Shown: positions 19,681 through 31,841 of the stretch, one piece after another | Layout of the letters: every line of letters begins with the position of its first letter | How positions within the stretch are numbered: position 1 is the stretch's first letter | Assembly (NCBI GenBank): GCA_938027685.1 | Contig: CALJAM010000010.1 | Coordinates: 1-64,000 of the forward strand | Source of the DNA: an uncultured Bryobacteraceae bacterium | GTDB lineage: Bacteria > Acidobacteriota > Terriglobia > Bryobacterales > Bryobacteraceae | DNA length: 64,000 nucleotides | Direction: 5' to 3' | Made by a program: the position numbers and the translations under genes | Notes under the pieces: model-generated | Told to the model about the DNA's origin: nothing | Database searches by the model: none | The model's input: the letters and a program-made list of their open reading frames with translations, nothing else

Positions 19681-19928
19681 TACTCCGCGTTGATCCGGGC
19701 GTAGTGCGCCCACTTCTCCGGAAGGTCGTCGATCGCGAAAATCGCCGAGACCGGGCAGACGGGCACGCAGGCCCCACAGTCGATGCACTCGTAGGGATCG
19801 ATGTAAAGCATCTGGGACTCGGCAAATCCCGGCTCGTCTTTCTTAGGATGGATGCAATCCACAGGGCAGGCATCCACGCAAGCCGTGTCCTTCGTCCCAA
19901 TGCAGGGTTCCGCAATCACATAAGCCAT
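19668..19928 (-). CDS. Ferredoxin (4Fe-4S / 7Fe type)
   Basis: MAYVIAEPCIGTKDTACVDACPVDCIHP...YIDPYECIDCGACVPVCPVSAIF. Confidence 0.95.
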   Translation of the reverse strand: MAYVIAEPCIGTKDTACVDACPVDCIHPKKDEPGFAESQMLYIDPYECIDCGACVPVCPVSAIFAIDDLPEKWAHYARINAEYYGR

Positions 19929-20107
19929 CTCTCATCCCCTCCAGCCCCTCTCGAATGGAGGCGTCGTCCTTTTCAGGATAGCGCGGCCCTCGCCCGGCCC
20001 ACTTGTGACTTCGGTCACAGCCACGGGCCTCTCTCCGTCTTAGACTGACATTGCCGACGCCGACCGCGGCTGGGCCTCGGATAGGGTCGTCGTCGCGCGC
20101 TGGGCCC

Positions 20108-22020
20108 ATGATACGGCTCCGAGCGGAGCTTCCTGGTACGGACCACTTCCGCACGCTGATCGCTTGTCAGCTCGCCTGCCCCGTAGGCACCGACGCGCGC
20201 GGTTACGTGCGCGCCATCGCCGAGGGCCGATTCGAAGAAGCCTACCTGATCGCACGCGGACCTAACCCTTTCGCCTCCATTTGCGGCCGGATCTGCGGCG
20301 CCCCCTGCGAGGCGGCCTGCCGACGTGGCCGCATCCCGCGTGTGGATGACGACGGCTGGTATGTGGCCGACGACCGTCCCGTAGCCATACGCGCCCTCAA
20401 GCGCTTCGCTTGCGAGCAGGCCGGTCTGGAGACCCGACCCCGGATGAGCTCTGGCGCCTCCTCCGCAATTACGTGCCGCGCGTGGCTGCCGGAGCCGAGG
20501 AACTGGCCGCCCTCCTGCGTGCCTCCGTCGACGGGCGAATTCAGCCCGCCCGCGGCGAGAAAATCGCCATCGTAGGCGCAGGCCCCGCCGGCCTCTCCGC
20601 CGCCCACGACCTGGCCCTGCTCGGCTTCCGTCCCGTAGTCTTCGAAACCGAACCCGTGCCCGCCGGCATGCTCGCCGTGGGAGTGCCGCCCTACCGGCTG
20701 CCCCGCGAGTTGATCGCTCGCGAGGTCGCCGTCATCGAAGCCCTCGGCGTCGAAATCCATTGTGCAGTCACCGTGGGTCGCGACATCAGCCTGCGCCGCC
20801 TCCGCCGCGATCATGCCGCCGTGATCCTGGCCGCGGGCGCCAAGTCCTCGCGCAGGCTCGGCCTGCCGGGAGAGCACGGCCCCCGCGTCTATGGCGGCGT
20901 CGACCTCTTGCGCAGCGTGGCCCTGGGTAAACCCCTCGAGTTGGGTCGCGAGGTCGTCGTCATCGGCGGCGGCAACGTCGCCTACGACGTCGCTCGCACC
21001 GTGCTCCGCCAGATCGCTTATGATACGGCCCGCACCGCCGCACGCCTGCCCGAGACCGCACGCGTGCGCCTGGTCTCGCTGGAAACGCTGGAGGAAATGC
21101 CCGCCGACACCGTCGAAATCCTCGAGGGTGACGAAGAAGGCATCGAGCGCTGGAACGGCTGGGGACCCCTCGAGATCCTGCGTCACCACGACGGCAGTGT
21201 GCGCGGCGTCCTCCTGCGGCGCTGCCTGAGGGCCTACGACGAGCAGCGACGCTTCGCTCCCCTCTTCGACGATTCCGTGCGCGAAATCATTCCCTGCGAC
21301 ACCGTGCTGCTCGCCGTCGGCCAATCCCCCGTGCTCGATTTTCTCCACGATGGCGGCGACGACATCGAGCTGAGCCGACCCGGCTGGCCCAAGGTCGATC
21401 CCAACACCCTCGCCACCACCGCACCCGGCGTCTTCGTAGCCGGAGATCTCGCCCACGGAACGCGCCTTCTGATTGACGCCGTCGCCTCCGGCAAGGCGGC
21501 CGCCCGGTCCGTCTACTGCTGGCTGACCGGCCGCACCCTGAAAGCCGAGACGCTCACCGCTCACCTGGTGCTCGAAGGCTACCGCCGCGAGCACGGCTAC
21601 GAGGTCATCCGCCGCGTGCCCGTGCCCACGCTTCCGCCCGAAGAACGCCTGCAACGCCCCGACCTGCTGGTGGAGATCGGCTACAACGCCACTCAGGCCA
21701 TGGAGGAAGCCTCTCGCTGCCTCGACTGCGGCGTCAGCCCCGTCTTCGACGGCGGCCGTTGCATCCTTTGCGGAGGCTGCGTGGACGTTTGCCCCACCCG
21801 CTGTCTAAAGCTCGTGCCGCTCGCCTGGCTGGAAGCGGAACCGGCGCTCGAGCAGGCCATAGAAGAACTGCTCGGACCCGATGCCGACCGCGAAACGAAT
21901 TCCGCCATCCTCAAGGACGAGGACCGCTGCATCCGCTGTGCGCTCTGCGCCATGCGCTGCCCGGCGGACGCCATCACCATGGAACGCGTCACGTTCCACA
22001 CCTTCTGGAGCTCGACATGA
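20108..22020 (+). pseudogene. GltD-like NAD(P)/FAD oxidoreductase with N- and C-terminal [4Fe-4S] domains; apparent frameshift near 20437-20441
   Basis: Frame 2 encodes CQLACPVGTDARGYVRAI...GRICGAPCEAACRRG...LKRFACEQAGLETRP; frame 1 continues PTPDELWRLLRNYVP...AIVGAGPAGLSAAHDLALLG...CILCGGCVDVCPTRC...CIRCALCAMRCPADAI. Could be a sequence error at the CCCC run. Confidence 0.8.
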
Positions 22021-22502
22021 CGATTCGCGCTGCAGGAACTCGCTCCCGTCTGGATCCTGAGCCGGTGGCGCGGCGCGACGTGCTCGGACTGGCCTCGCTG
22101 CTCAGTGCCGCCGCGGCCTTGCTGCTTTCTGCCTTCGGCATGCTGCGACTACCCAAGCCCGGCGTCCTCGCTTCCGCCGGCAAAAAATACCGCGTCAGCC
22201 TCCCCGAGGCGTTGCCCGCTGGCGAACCCTACACGCCCCCCGGCCGCGCCGTGGCGCTGTTCCGCGACGCTCAAGGCGTTTGGGCTGTCTCCCTGGTCTG
22301 CACCCACCTGGGTTGCATCGTACGTCCTTCGGCTCAGGGATTCGAATGCCCCTGTCACGGCTCCCGCTTCGGCCCCGACGGCTCCGTGATCAAAGGCCCG
22401 GCGCCTAAGGCGCTGCCTTGGTTGAAAGTAACTGCGAGCGGCGGCGGGTTCTTGGTGGACGAAGGCGCAACCGTCGCCCCCGGAACCAGGGTTTCCTCAT
22501 GA
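22017..22502 (+). CDS. Rieske [2Fe-2S] protein
   Basis: N-terminal TM; CTHLGC...CPCHGSRF Rieske motifs; starts within the ATGA overlap. Confidence 0.95.
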   Translation: MTIRAAGTRSRLDPEPVARRDVLGLASLLSAAAALLLSAFGMLRLPKPGVLASAGKKYRVSLPEALPAGEPYTPPGRAVALFRDAQGVWAVSLVCTHLGCIVRPSAQGFECPCHGSRFGPDGSVIKGPAPKALPWLKVTASGGGFLVDEGATVAPGTRVSS

Positions 22503-24052
22503 ATCGGCAACTCACCGCTTCCCGCGCCCTGCAGGAGTTCCGGAACAACCTGCGCCAGGCCCCTCGACGAATCCTCGAATCGGCCTTCCGCAGCGGCAGG
22601 CCGGTTAGCGACCGCGCCCGCGCGCTGTTCGTCTTCGGCAATGTCTTTCTCCACTTGCACCCGGTCCGCGTGCATCGCTGGAGTCTGCGCTGGACGACCA
22701 CCCTCGGCCTCGGCGTCGCCGGCGCCGCCGCCTTCCTGCTCACCCTCGTCACCGGCGTGCTGCTGATGTTCTACTACAAACCCTACCCCGACGTCGCTTA
22801 CCAGTCCATCAAGGATCTGCACTTCGTGGTGCCCACGGGCCGCTTCATACGCAACATCCACCGCTGGGCCGGCAACGTGATGGTCGTCACCGTGCTCCTC
22901 CATATGGCTCGCGTCTTCTACACAGCGGCCTACCGCAAGCCCCGCGAATTCAACTGGCTCGTCGGCCTCGCTCTGCTCGTGCTCACGCTCGCCCTTGCCT
23001 TCACCGGTTACCTGCTGCCTTGGGACCAGCTCGCTTACTGGGCCATTACCATCGGCGCCAACATCGCGCAGTCACCGCGCGAGCTGACCGATGCGCTGGG
23101 CATCACAAGCTGGTTCGACCCCGGCGGACTGCAACGCCTGCTGCTTTTGGGTTCCGACACCGTGGGCGCCGAAGCGCTCATCCGTTTCTATCTCCTGCAC
23201 GTCATGATCCTGCCGCTCGTGCTCGCCGCACTGTTGGCCGTTCACTTTTGGCGCGTACGCAAGGACGGAGGGCTGGCACGTCCCCCCGATGCCGACCGAC
23301 GCCTCCCACCGCTGCCCGGCAACACCTATCCGGTCTTCACGGAAGCGCCCCAAAAAACCTACCAGGTCGTCGCCATCGTGCGCGGCCGCACGCCTGTCGT
23401 CGGCGCCGGGCCCGAAAACACGCTGCCCTCGATGCCCCACCTCCTTTACGCCGAACTGGCCGTATTCATGCTCGTCGTCTTCATCTGCCTTGCGCTTTCC
23501 CTCGCCTGGGATGCGCCGCTCAAGGAAATCGCCAACCCCTTGGTGCCCGAAAATCCCGCCAAGGCGCCCTGGTACTTCCTCGGCATCCAAGAGCTGGTGT
23601 CTTACTCCGCTTTCATGGGCGGCTTGGGGATCCCGCTGCTGGCCCTGCTCGGCTTGGGCCTCATCCCCTACCTCGACCGCGAACAGGAAGGCACCGGGGA
23701 GTGGTTTGCCGGGCCCGGCGGAGCGCGCTTAGCAGGCCTCTCCGCGCTCTTTGGCTTCGCCGCGGTCGTCGCGGTCGAGGCCTTCGCCATCCGCTTCGGG
23801 TGGATCCGCGAGTGGTTCCCCGAGGCTCCCCAACTGCTCGTCACGTTGATCAACCCGGCGACCCTGCTGACCCTCGCCTATGCCCTTTTCTCCTTGTGGA
23901 TCCTGCGCCGCTACGACTCCGTGCGCGCCGGCGCCGTCGCCCTGTTCACCTGCTTTCTGTGCGGCTTCGTGGTTACGACGGTGATCGGTACCTTCTTCCG
24001 CGGTCCCAACTGGGTCTTTTACTGGTCAGCGGCGGATTGGCCCGCACACTGA
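22499..24052 (+). CDS. Cytochrome b of a bc-type complex (cyt b6 N-terminal plus subunit IV-like C-terminal fused)
   Basis: HRWAGNVMVVTVLLHMARVFYTAAYRKPREFNW, GYLLPWDQLAYWA, KAPWYFLGIQEL. Confidence 0.95.
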   Translation: MNRQLTASRALQEFRNNLRQAPRRILESAFRSGRPVSDRARALFVFGNVFLHLHPVRVHRWSLRWTTTLGLGVAGAAAFLLTLVTGVLLMFYYKPYPDVAYQSIKDLHFVVPTGRFIRNIHRWAGNVMVVTVLLHMARVFYTAAYRKPREFNWLVGLALLVLTLALAFTGYLLPWDQLAYWAITIGANIAQSPRELTDALGITSWFDPGGLQRLLLLGSDTVGAEALIRFYLLHVMILPLVLAALLAVHFWRVRKDGGLARPPDADRRLPPLPGNTYPVFTEAPQKTYQVVAIVRGRTPVVGAGPENTLPSMPHLLYAELAVFMLVVFICLALSLAWDAPLKEIANPLVPENPAKAPWYFLGIQELVSYSAFMGGLGIPLLALLGLGLIPYLDREQEGTGEWFAGPGGARLAGLSALFGFAAVVAVEAFAIRFGWIREWFPEAPQLLVTLINPATLLTLAYALFSLWILRRYDSVRAGAVALFTCFLCGFVVTTVIGTFFRGPNWVFYWSAADWPAH

Positions 24053-24056
24053 CGCC

Positions 24057-25763
24057 ATGGCCCGCAACAAGTACCTCTTGCTGATCTCCAGCCTCGGGGT
24101 CCTGGCCCTGCTGGTGGCTGCCATCGTCCAAGAGCATTGGCTGCGGGAATGGCGCCGCATCCAGCGCCGTGCCCGCAGCGCAGAAGGCCCGGTGCCCGTC
24201 TACCTGCGGCAGGTGGTCAACACCACCTTGGGCCGTGCCGATCGCTGCGTCAGTTGCCACCTCCGCATGGCCCCCGGCGAAACTCCTCTGGCCACCGAGC
24301 CCGTGCTCGCTGCCCACCCGCCCCTGCCGCACGATCCCCTTGAGTTCGGCTGCACCACTTGCCACGGAGGGCAGGGCCAGGCTACCGACGAAGCCCACGC
24401 GCACGGCAACGTCCCTTTCTGGCCCGAGCCCATGCTCCCCTTGCGCTTCGCCGAGGCCGGTTGCGGCACTTGCCATAGTCCCTCAGGCATCCCGGAAGCA
24501 CAGACGCTCGCTGAGGCACGGCTGGCCTTCGAACGCCTCGATTGTCTCGCCTGCCATCGGGTCGATGGACGCGGCGGCACCCTGCGTCCCGGCGCCTTCG
24601 GCATGGAAGGACCGGATCTGTCTTACGTGGGCTTGAAGGGTTTTGACCACCAGTGGTACGCCAAACATCTGGCCAAAGTCCGCCACGCTCCCGCCGGCCC
24701 CTGGAGCGCCTTTCGAGAGATCGACGAGGACGATCTAGAACGGTTGCGCATCTTCCTCGAATCCCGCATCGGCGCACCCCGGCTGGTGGAAGGTCAGGCC
24801 GTCTTCTACAAAGCCGGCTGCCTCGGCTGCCATAAGGTCAGCGGCGTCGGCGGCGACGAGGGACCCGACCTCTCTCAGGCCGGCCTCAAGGACCCCGGCA
24901 GGCTCAACGCCCAGGGAGGTCACGGAAGCCCTCGCTTGGTCAACTGGCTCCTCGAACACTTCCGCTCGCCCTCGTCCGTGGTCGCCAATTCGCAGATGCC
25001 CGCGGTCACGCTCTCGGACCGCGAACTCGAGCTGCTGACCCTCTACACCCTTTCGCTGCGCCGCCGCGATCTGCCCTCCTCGTTCACGCCGCGGGACCGC
25101 ATCCGGACCACCCGTTTGGGAGAACGGGAGTTTCGCACCGACGGCGCCACGCTCTACGCCGCTTTCTGCTCCGGCTGCCACGGCTCCCGCGGACTCGGAC
25201 TGCGCTCCGCGGGCATGCCTGCCTTCCCCGCCGTAGCCCACCCCGATCTGCTGCAACTCGTCTCCGACCAGTTCCTGATCGCCACGATCGCGCGCGGAAG
25301 ACCCGGCCGTCGCATGCCCGCCTGGGCCCGGATCAACGGTGGACTCAGCGCGCAGGAGATTCGCACCGTGGTCCTCTGGCTGCGGCGTTTGGGAGGCGCA
25401 GACTTCAAGCCGGACGGCCGCCCCCGACGCTGGGTGAACGCCGACGCCTCTCACGGGCGTCGCCTCTACCGCCTCGCCTGCGCCGGCTGCCACGGCCCCA
25501 ACGGCGAAGGCGGCGAGGGGCCGGCCCTCAATAACCCCGTCTTGCTTGAAGCGGCTACCGACAGCTTTTTGTTCGAAACCATCCGGCGCGGCCGCCGCGG
25601 TACCGCAATGCCGGCCTTCTCTCAACCCTCGCCCGCCCATCCCACGCTCGCAGCCGAAGAAATCGCCTCCGTGGTTGCCTTCCTGCGAAGCTGGGAACGA
25701 CCTGCGCCTCCGAACGTCGCATCCACCGCGCACCCTGCTTCGGGAGAAAGGAATCTGCCATGA
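24057..25763 (+). CDS. Membrane-anchored multihaem c-type cytochrome, 7 CXXCH motifs
   Basis: CVSCH, CTTCH, CGTCH, CLACH, CLGCH, CSGCH, CAGCH counted in the translation; N-terminal TM helix. Confidence 0.93.
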   Translation: MARNKYLLLISSLGVLALLVAAIVQEHWLREWRRIQRRARSAEGPVPVYLRQVVNTTLGRADRCVSCHLRMAPGETPLATEPVLAAHPPLPHDPLEFGCTTCHGGQGQATDEAHAHGNVPFWPEPMLPLRFAEAGCGTCHSPSGIPEAQTLAEARLAFERLDCLACHRVDGRGGTLRPGAFGMEGPDLSYVGLKGFDHQWYAKHLAKVRHAPAGPWSAFREIDEDDLERLRIFLESRIGAPRLVEGQAVFYKAGCLGCHKVSGVGGDEGPDLSQAGLKDPGRLNAQGGHGSPRLVNWLLEHFRSPSSVVANSQMPAVTLSDRELELLTLYTLSLRRRDLPSSFTPRDRIRTTRLGEREFRTDGATLYAAFCSGCHGSRGLGLRSAGMPAFPAVAHPDLLQLVSDQFLIATIARGRPGRRMPAWARINGGLSAQEIRTVVLWLRRLGGADFKPDGRPRRWVNADASHGRRLYRLACAGCHGPNGEGGEGPALNNPVLLEAATDSFLFETIRRGRRGTAMPAFSQPSPAHPTLAAEEIASVVAFLRSWERPAPPNVASTAHPASGERNLP

Positions 25764-28700
25764 ACGACGAACTCGCTCGCCGTGACTTCCTCGCCATGCT
25801 GGCTTCGGCTGGCTTGTCCGGCTTCGTCGCTTCCGTCAGCCAGGCCTGGAGTCTGGACGCACCCGACAACCCGCTGGCCGTCTACCCCCGGCGCGGCTGG
25901 GAACGCGTCTACCGCGATCTCTGGCGCTACGATTCGCGCTTCACCTTCCTGTGCGCGCCTAACGATACGCACAATTGCCTCCTCTATGCCTACGTGCGCA
26001 ACGGCGTCATCACGCGCATCGGCCCCACCATGCGCTACGGCGAGGCGGTCGACCTCGATGGCAACCGCACCAGCCACCGCTGGGATCCTCGCGTCTGCCA
26101 GAAAGGCCTCGCCTTGACCCGTCGCTTCTACGGCGATCGCCGCATCAGCCAGGCCATGGTCCGCGCCGGTTTCAAACGTTGGTGCGAAGACGGATTCCCG
26201 CGCGAAAAGGACGGCCTTCCACCGCGCAAGTACTTCCAACGCGGCCGCGACGAGTGGATTCGCGTCTCGCACGAAGAGGCCGCCCGTCTGGTCGCGGCCG
26301 CACTTTACAACATCGCCGCCACTTACAGCGGCGAGGAAGGCAAGCGCCGCCTGCGAGCTCAACACTACGACGAGGTGACCGTCGAAGCCACCGCCGGCGC
26401 AGGGACGCAGACCCTGAAGTTCCGAGGCGGCATGCCCTTGCTCGGACTCACTCGCGTCTTCGGCCTGTACCGCATGGCCAACTCCATGGCCCTGCTCGAC
26501 GCCCACATCCGCCAGGTCGGCCCTGACCAGGCCCTCGGCGCGCGCGGCTTCGACAACTACTCCTGGCACACCGACCTGCCGCCCGGGCATCCCATGGTCA
26601 CCGGACAACAGACCGTCGAGTTCGATCTCTCCGCCGTCGAACACGCTGGCACCGTCGTCGTCTGGGGCATGAACTGGATCACCACCAAGATGCCCGACGC
26701 CCACTGGCTCACGGAAGCCAGACTCAAAGGAGTTCGCGTGGTCGTCATCGCCTGCGAATACTCCGCCACCGCGTCCAAAGCCGACCTGGTGCTCGTCGTG
26801 CGGCCGGGCACCACGCCGGCGCTGGCTCTCGGCCTCGCTCACGTCATCCTCCGCGAAAAGCTCTACGACGTCGACTACGTGAAGCGATGGACCGACCTGC
26901 CCGTGCTCGTGCGCATGGACACCCTGAAATACCTACGCGCCGAGGAGGTCTTCGGAACCCCGCCCGCCCCTTGGAAACAGGCGCGTGTGTTACCCGCCGG
27001 CGAACGCGAGCCGCCTGCCGCCGCTCACCGCGAAACCATTGTGCCCGAGAACCTGCGGCGCGAATGGGGCGACTTCGTGTGGTGGGATCGCGCCACCGGT
27101 TCGCCTCGCCCGCTCACGCGCGACATGGTCGGCAAATTCTCCCCCGTCGGTGACCCCTTGCTCGAGGGTGCTGTCGAAGTCACCCTCGCCAATGGCAAGC
27201 GCGTCCGCTGCCGCCCCGTCTTCGACCTCGTCAAAGAATATGTCGCCCACTTCGATCCTGCTACCGTCGAGCAGATCACCTGGGCCCCGGCCGCCGCCAT
27301 CGAAGCTCTCGCCCGCGATCTGGCCCGCAGGCCCGGAACCACCCTCTTCGCCGTGGGCATGGGGCCCAACCAGTTCTTCAACAACGACAACAAGGACCGC
27401 GCCATCTTCCTGCTCGCCGCCCTCACCGGCAACGTCGGACGCCTCGGCGGCAACGTCGGCTCCTACGCCGGCAACTACCGTGTCGCACTCTTCAACGGCG
27501 CGCCGCAATACATCAACGAAAACCCCTTCGATATCGAACTCGATCCCACCCGGCCCGCCCGCGTGCGCCAGTACTGGCGACCCGAATCCGCCCACTACTA
27601 CAACCACGAAGACCATCCGCTGCGCGTGGGCAAACGCTTGCTCACCGGCAAGACCCATATCCCCACCCCCACCAAGGCCCTCTGGTTCGCCAACGCCAAC
27701 TCCATCCTCGGCAACGTCAAGTGGCATTACAACACCGTCATCAACGTCCTCCCGCGCATCGAACTCATCGCCGTGCAAGAGTGGTGGTGGACCGCCTCCT
27801 GCGAATGGGCCGACGTCGTCTTCGGAGTGGACTCCTGGGCCGAGCTCAAACACCCGGATATGACCGCCTCGGTAACCAACCCCTTCCTGCAGATCTTCCC
27901 CCGCACGCCGCTGCCCCGCATCTTCCGCACGCTCGGCGACATCGAAGTTCTGGCGCTGGTAGCCGCCGAGCTGGCCAAGCTCACCGGCGATCGGCGCTTC
28001 GAGGATTACTGGAAATTCGTCCGCGCGAATCGCACCGACGTCTACCTGCAGCGCATCCTCGATCACTCCACCAACACGCGCGGCTATAGCATCCGGGAGT
28101 TGGAGGCCCGCGCCCGCGAGGGCATCCCCGCTCTGCTGATGAGCCGGACTACGCCCAAGGTCGTCGGCTACGAGCAAGTCGTCGACTCCAGACCCTGGTA
28201 CACCAAGACCGGCCGCCTCGAGTTCTATCGCGAAGAGGACGAATTCATCGAAGCCGGCGAAAACCTCCCCGTCCACCGCGAGCCGGTGGACTCCACTTTC
28301 TACGAGCCGAACATCATCGTCGCGCCGCCGCACGAGGCCGTCCGCCCGGCCCGTCCCGAGGACTACGGCGTCTCGCGCGACGATCTCTCCTGCGAAGTCC
28401 GCTGCGCACGAAACGTCGTCCTGGCCTGGGACCAGGCCGCGCGCACGCAGCATCCGCGCGCCCGCCAAGGCTTCCGCTTCATCTTCCATACCCCCAAGTA
28501 CCGCCACGGCGCTCACACCACCCCCGTGGACACCGACATGATCGCCATCCTCTTCGGCCCCTTCGGCGACATCTACCGCCACGACAAACGCTGCCCCTTC
28601 GTCACCGAAGGCTACGTCGACATCAATCCCGCCGACGCGCGCGAGCTCGGTATCGAGGACGGAGATTATGTCTGGATTGATCCCGACCCCGAAGACCGCC

Positions 28701-29203
28701 CCTTCCGCGGCTGGCAACGCAACTCGCGCGACATGCAGTTCGCCCGCTTGCTCTGTCGCGCCCGCTACTACCCTGGTACCCCGCGCGGTGTGACCCGGAT
28801 GTGGTTCAACATGTACGGCGCCACGCCCGGCTCCTTCGAGGGCCAAAAGAACCGGGCCGACGGGCTGGCCAAGAATCCCCGTACCGGCTACCAGGCCATG
28901 TTCCGCTCCGGCTCGCATCAGTCCGCCACTCGCAGCTGGCTCAAGCCTACCTGGATGACCGACTCGCTGGTGCGCAAGAACCTCTTCGGCCAAAGCATCG
29001 CGAAGGGCTTTCTTCCCGACGTGCACTGCCCCACCGGCGCCCCCAGGGAAGCCATCGTGCGGATCAGCCGCGCCGAACCCGGCGGCATCGACGCTCGCGG
29101 GTTGTGGCGTCCCGCCGCGCTCGGACTTAGGCCGCGCTACGAGTCCGCAGAAATGAAGAAATACTTGGCCGGTGATTTCCTCATCCGTCCCGAGGAGAAA
29201 TAA
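25760..29203 (+). CDS. Molybdopterin oxidoreductase catalytic subunit, type II DMSO reductase family (NxrA/NarG-like)
   Basis: 1147 aa; Tat-like [58 protein letters not shown]. Confidence 0.9.
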   Translation: MNDELARRDFLAMLASAGLSGFVASVSQAWSLDAPDNPLAVYPRRGWERVYRDLWRYDSRFTFLCAPNDTHNCLLYAYVRNGVITRIGPTMRYGEAVDLDGNRTSHRWDPRVCQKGLALTRRFYGDRRISQAMVRAGFKRWCEDGFPREKDGLPPRKYFQRGRDEWIRVSHEEAARLVAAALYNIAATYSGEEGKRRLRAQHYDEVTVEATAGAGTQTLKFRGGMPLLGLTRVFGLYRMANSMALLDAHIRQVGPDQALGARGFDNYSWHTDLPPGHPMVTGQQTVEFDLSAVEHAGTVVVWGMNWITTKMPDAHWLTEARLKGVRVVVIACEYSATASKADLVLVVRPGTTPALALGLAHVILREKLYDVDYVKRWTDLPVLVRMDTLKYLRAEEVFGTPPAPWKQARVLPAGEREPPAAAHRETIVPENLRREWGDFVWWDRATGSPRPLTRDMVGKFSPVGDPLLEGAVEVTLANGKRVRCRPVFDLVKEYVAHFDPATVEQITWAPAAAIEALARDLARRPGTTLFAVGMGPNQFFNNDNKDRAIFLLAALTGNVGRLGGNVGSYAGNYRVALFNGAPQYINENPFDIELDPTRPARVRQYWRPESAHYYNHEDHPLRVGKRLLTGKTHIPTPTKALWFANANSILGNVKWHYNTVINVLPRIELIAVQEWWWTASCEWADVVFGVDSWAELKHPDMTASVTNPFLQIFPRTPLPRIFRTLGDIEVLALVAAELAKLTGDRRFEDYWKFVRANRTDVYLQRILDHSTNTRGYSIRELEARAREGIPALLMSRTTPKVVGYEQVVDSRPWYTKTGRLEFYREEDEFIEAGENLPVHREPVDSTFYEPNIIVAPPHEAVRPARPEDYGVSRDDLSCEVRCARNVVLAWDQAARTQHPRARQGFRFIFHTPKYRHGAHTTPVDTDMIAILFGPFGDIYRHDKRCPFVTEGYVDINPADARELGIEDGDYVWIDPDPEDRPFRGWQRNSRDMQFARLLCRARYYPGTPRGVTRMWFNMYGATPGSFEGQKNRADGLAKNPRTGYQAMFRSGSHQSATRSWLKPTWMTDSLVRKNLFGQSIAKGFLPDVHCPTGAPREAIVRISRAEPGGIDARGLWRPAALGLRPRYESAEMKKYLAGDFLIRPEEK

Positions 29204-29205
29204 AC

Positions 29206-30333
<1,128 letters not shown>

Positions 30334-30346
30334 AGGAGACAAAGCC

Positions 30347-31204
30347 GTGCCCGCGAAGTCGTGCTTGTTCACTGGGCTCGTCGCCCTGCTGGCGCTCGCA
30401 GGCTGCCGGCGCTCACCCCAGCCCTCCCTCGACGTAATCGCTAAGAACGTCGAGAAACTCTCGCTTGATCCGGAGGACCGAGCCTGGCGCCACGCGTCCG
30501 AACACGTGGCCGCCCTGCTCCCCCAGGACGTCGTCGATCCCCGGCTCCTAAAGCCTTCCACCGCCTTCGTCCGCGTGCGAGCTCTCGCGGATCGCAATCA
30601 GGTCGCCTTCCGTCTCGAATGGCAGGATTCTTCACGTGACGACCTCGCCGCTCCCGGCCGCTTCCCCGACGCCTGCGCCGTCCAATTGCCCGCCACTGCC
30701 TCGCCCGAACCCCCCAACCCGCAGATGGGCGAGCCGGGACGGCCGGTCCAAATCACCTTCTGGCGCGCCGACTGGCAAAGCTGGACCGATGGCCGCAAGG
30801 ATGACATCCGTGAGCTCTACCCCAATGCAGCCGTGGACCACTATCCCTTCGCCGCCCCGTCGCTGCCGAAGGCATCGCCCGCCCAAAAAGAGCTCCTCCG
30901 GCTCTATGCACCCGCCGAAGCCGCCGGAAACCGTCGCTCCGGCCCTCGCGCTTCGCCTGTCGAGGATCTGGTGGCCGAAGGCCCCGGCACCCTCGCTCCC
31001 GCTCCTAAAACCGTCTCACACGGCAAGGGCATCTTCACCAACGGCGCCTGGCAGGTTGTCATCGCCCGACCGCTGGAGCCGGCCCTCAACCCCGGTTCGC
31101 GCACCGTGGTCGCCTTCGCCGTCTGGCAAGGCTCCCAACTGGAAGCCGGAGCGCGCAAAATGCGCACGGGTTGGATCCCCCTGCGGTTGGAGCCCCGCCG
31201 GTGA
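30347..31204 (+). CDS. Haem-b gamma subunit-like (ethylbenzene dehydrogenase family) lipoprotein
   Basis: GTG start after AAAGGAGAC; lipobox LLALAGC; AFRLEWQDSSRDD and QITFWRADWQSW typical of type II gamma subunits. Confidence 0.75.
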   Translation: MPAKSCLFTGLVALLALAGCRRSPQPSLDVIAKNVEKLSLDPEDRAWRHASEHVAALLPQDVVDPRLLKPSTAFVRVRALADRNQVAFRLEWQDSSRDDLAAPGRFPDACAVQLPATASPEPPNPQMGEPGRPVQITFWRADWQSWTDGRKDDIRELYPNAAVDHYPFAAPSLPKASPAQKELLRLYAPAEAAGNRRSGPRASPVEDLVAEGPGTLAPAPKTVSHGKGIFTNGAWQVVIARPLEPALNPGSRTVVAFAVWQGSQLEAGARKMRTGWIPLRLEPRR

Positions 31205-31794
31205 CTCTCACTAGCGACCTGGGAAGCCCGCAGCAGCTGGCGCGACTCGCAGCCCAGTGGCGCCTGCTAAGCCTCCTCTTCGAATGCCCCGTCGGCAACT
31301 GGCGCGCGGAGGTATCCTCCCTGATGAGCGAAGTGGACTGCCCTGAACTGCGGACCGCCTGCGCTATGGCGCTCAACCAAGCCGACGAAGCTCTCTATCA
31401 CTCTCTCGTCGCGCCGCGCGGACCGCTTCCTGTGCGTGAAGTCGGCTGCAGTCCGCTCATCGAACCAGGCAGGCTGCTGGCCGAGGTGCTGTCCTACTAT
31501 CACGCCTTCGGCTACCGCACCGACTCGGCCGAACCGCCGGACCACATCGCCGTGGAAACCGGGTTCGTGGGCTACCTCCTCTTCAAACGCGCTTATGCGC
31601 TCGCCGCCGGCGCCCTCGAGATGGCCGCGATCGTCGAACAGGCGGCCGCGACATTCGCCCGCGATCACGTGGCGCCGCTCGCCGCTGCCCTCAGTAAAGC
31701 CCTCGCAGAGCACGGTCCCGCTTACCTGCGCCTGGCCGTCGCAGAACTGCTCCGCCGTGCGCACTCGCTCGCCCCGATCGGTGCGCAAGGCTGA
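31201..31794 (+). CDS. TorD/NarJ-like molybdoenzyme maturation chaperone
   Basis: All-helical ~198 aa; AVETGFVGYLLFKRAYALAAG; last gene of the molybdoenzyme operon with 4-nt overlap. Confidence 0.75.
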   Translation: MTLTSDLGSPQQLARLAAQWRLLSLLFECPVGNWRAEVSSLMSEVDCPELRTACAMALNQADEALYHSLVAPRGPLPVREVGCSPLIEPGRLLAEVLSYYHAFGYRTDSAEPPDHIAVETGFVGYLLFKRAYALAAGALEMAAIVEQAAATFARDHVAPLAAALSKALAEHGPAYLRLAVAELLRRAHSLAPIGAQG

Positions 31795-31841
31795 GGTCCG
31801 TCGGGGGTCGCCCGCCCGCGCGCTAAAATGGAATCAGCCCC

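Noticed and set aside
26990-29026. 678-aa ORF antisense to the NxrA/NarG-like gene
   Set aside because: Shadow ORF; no domain signature, composition typical of antisense translation of a GC-rich gene.
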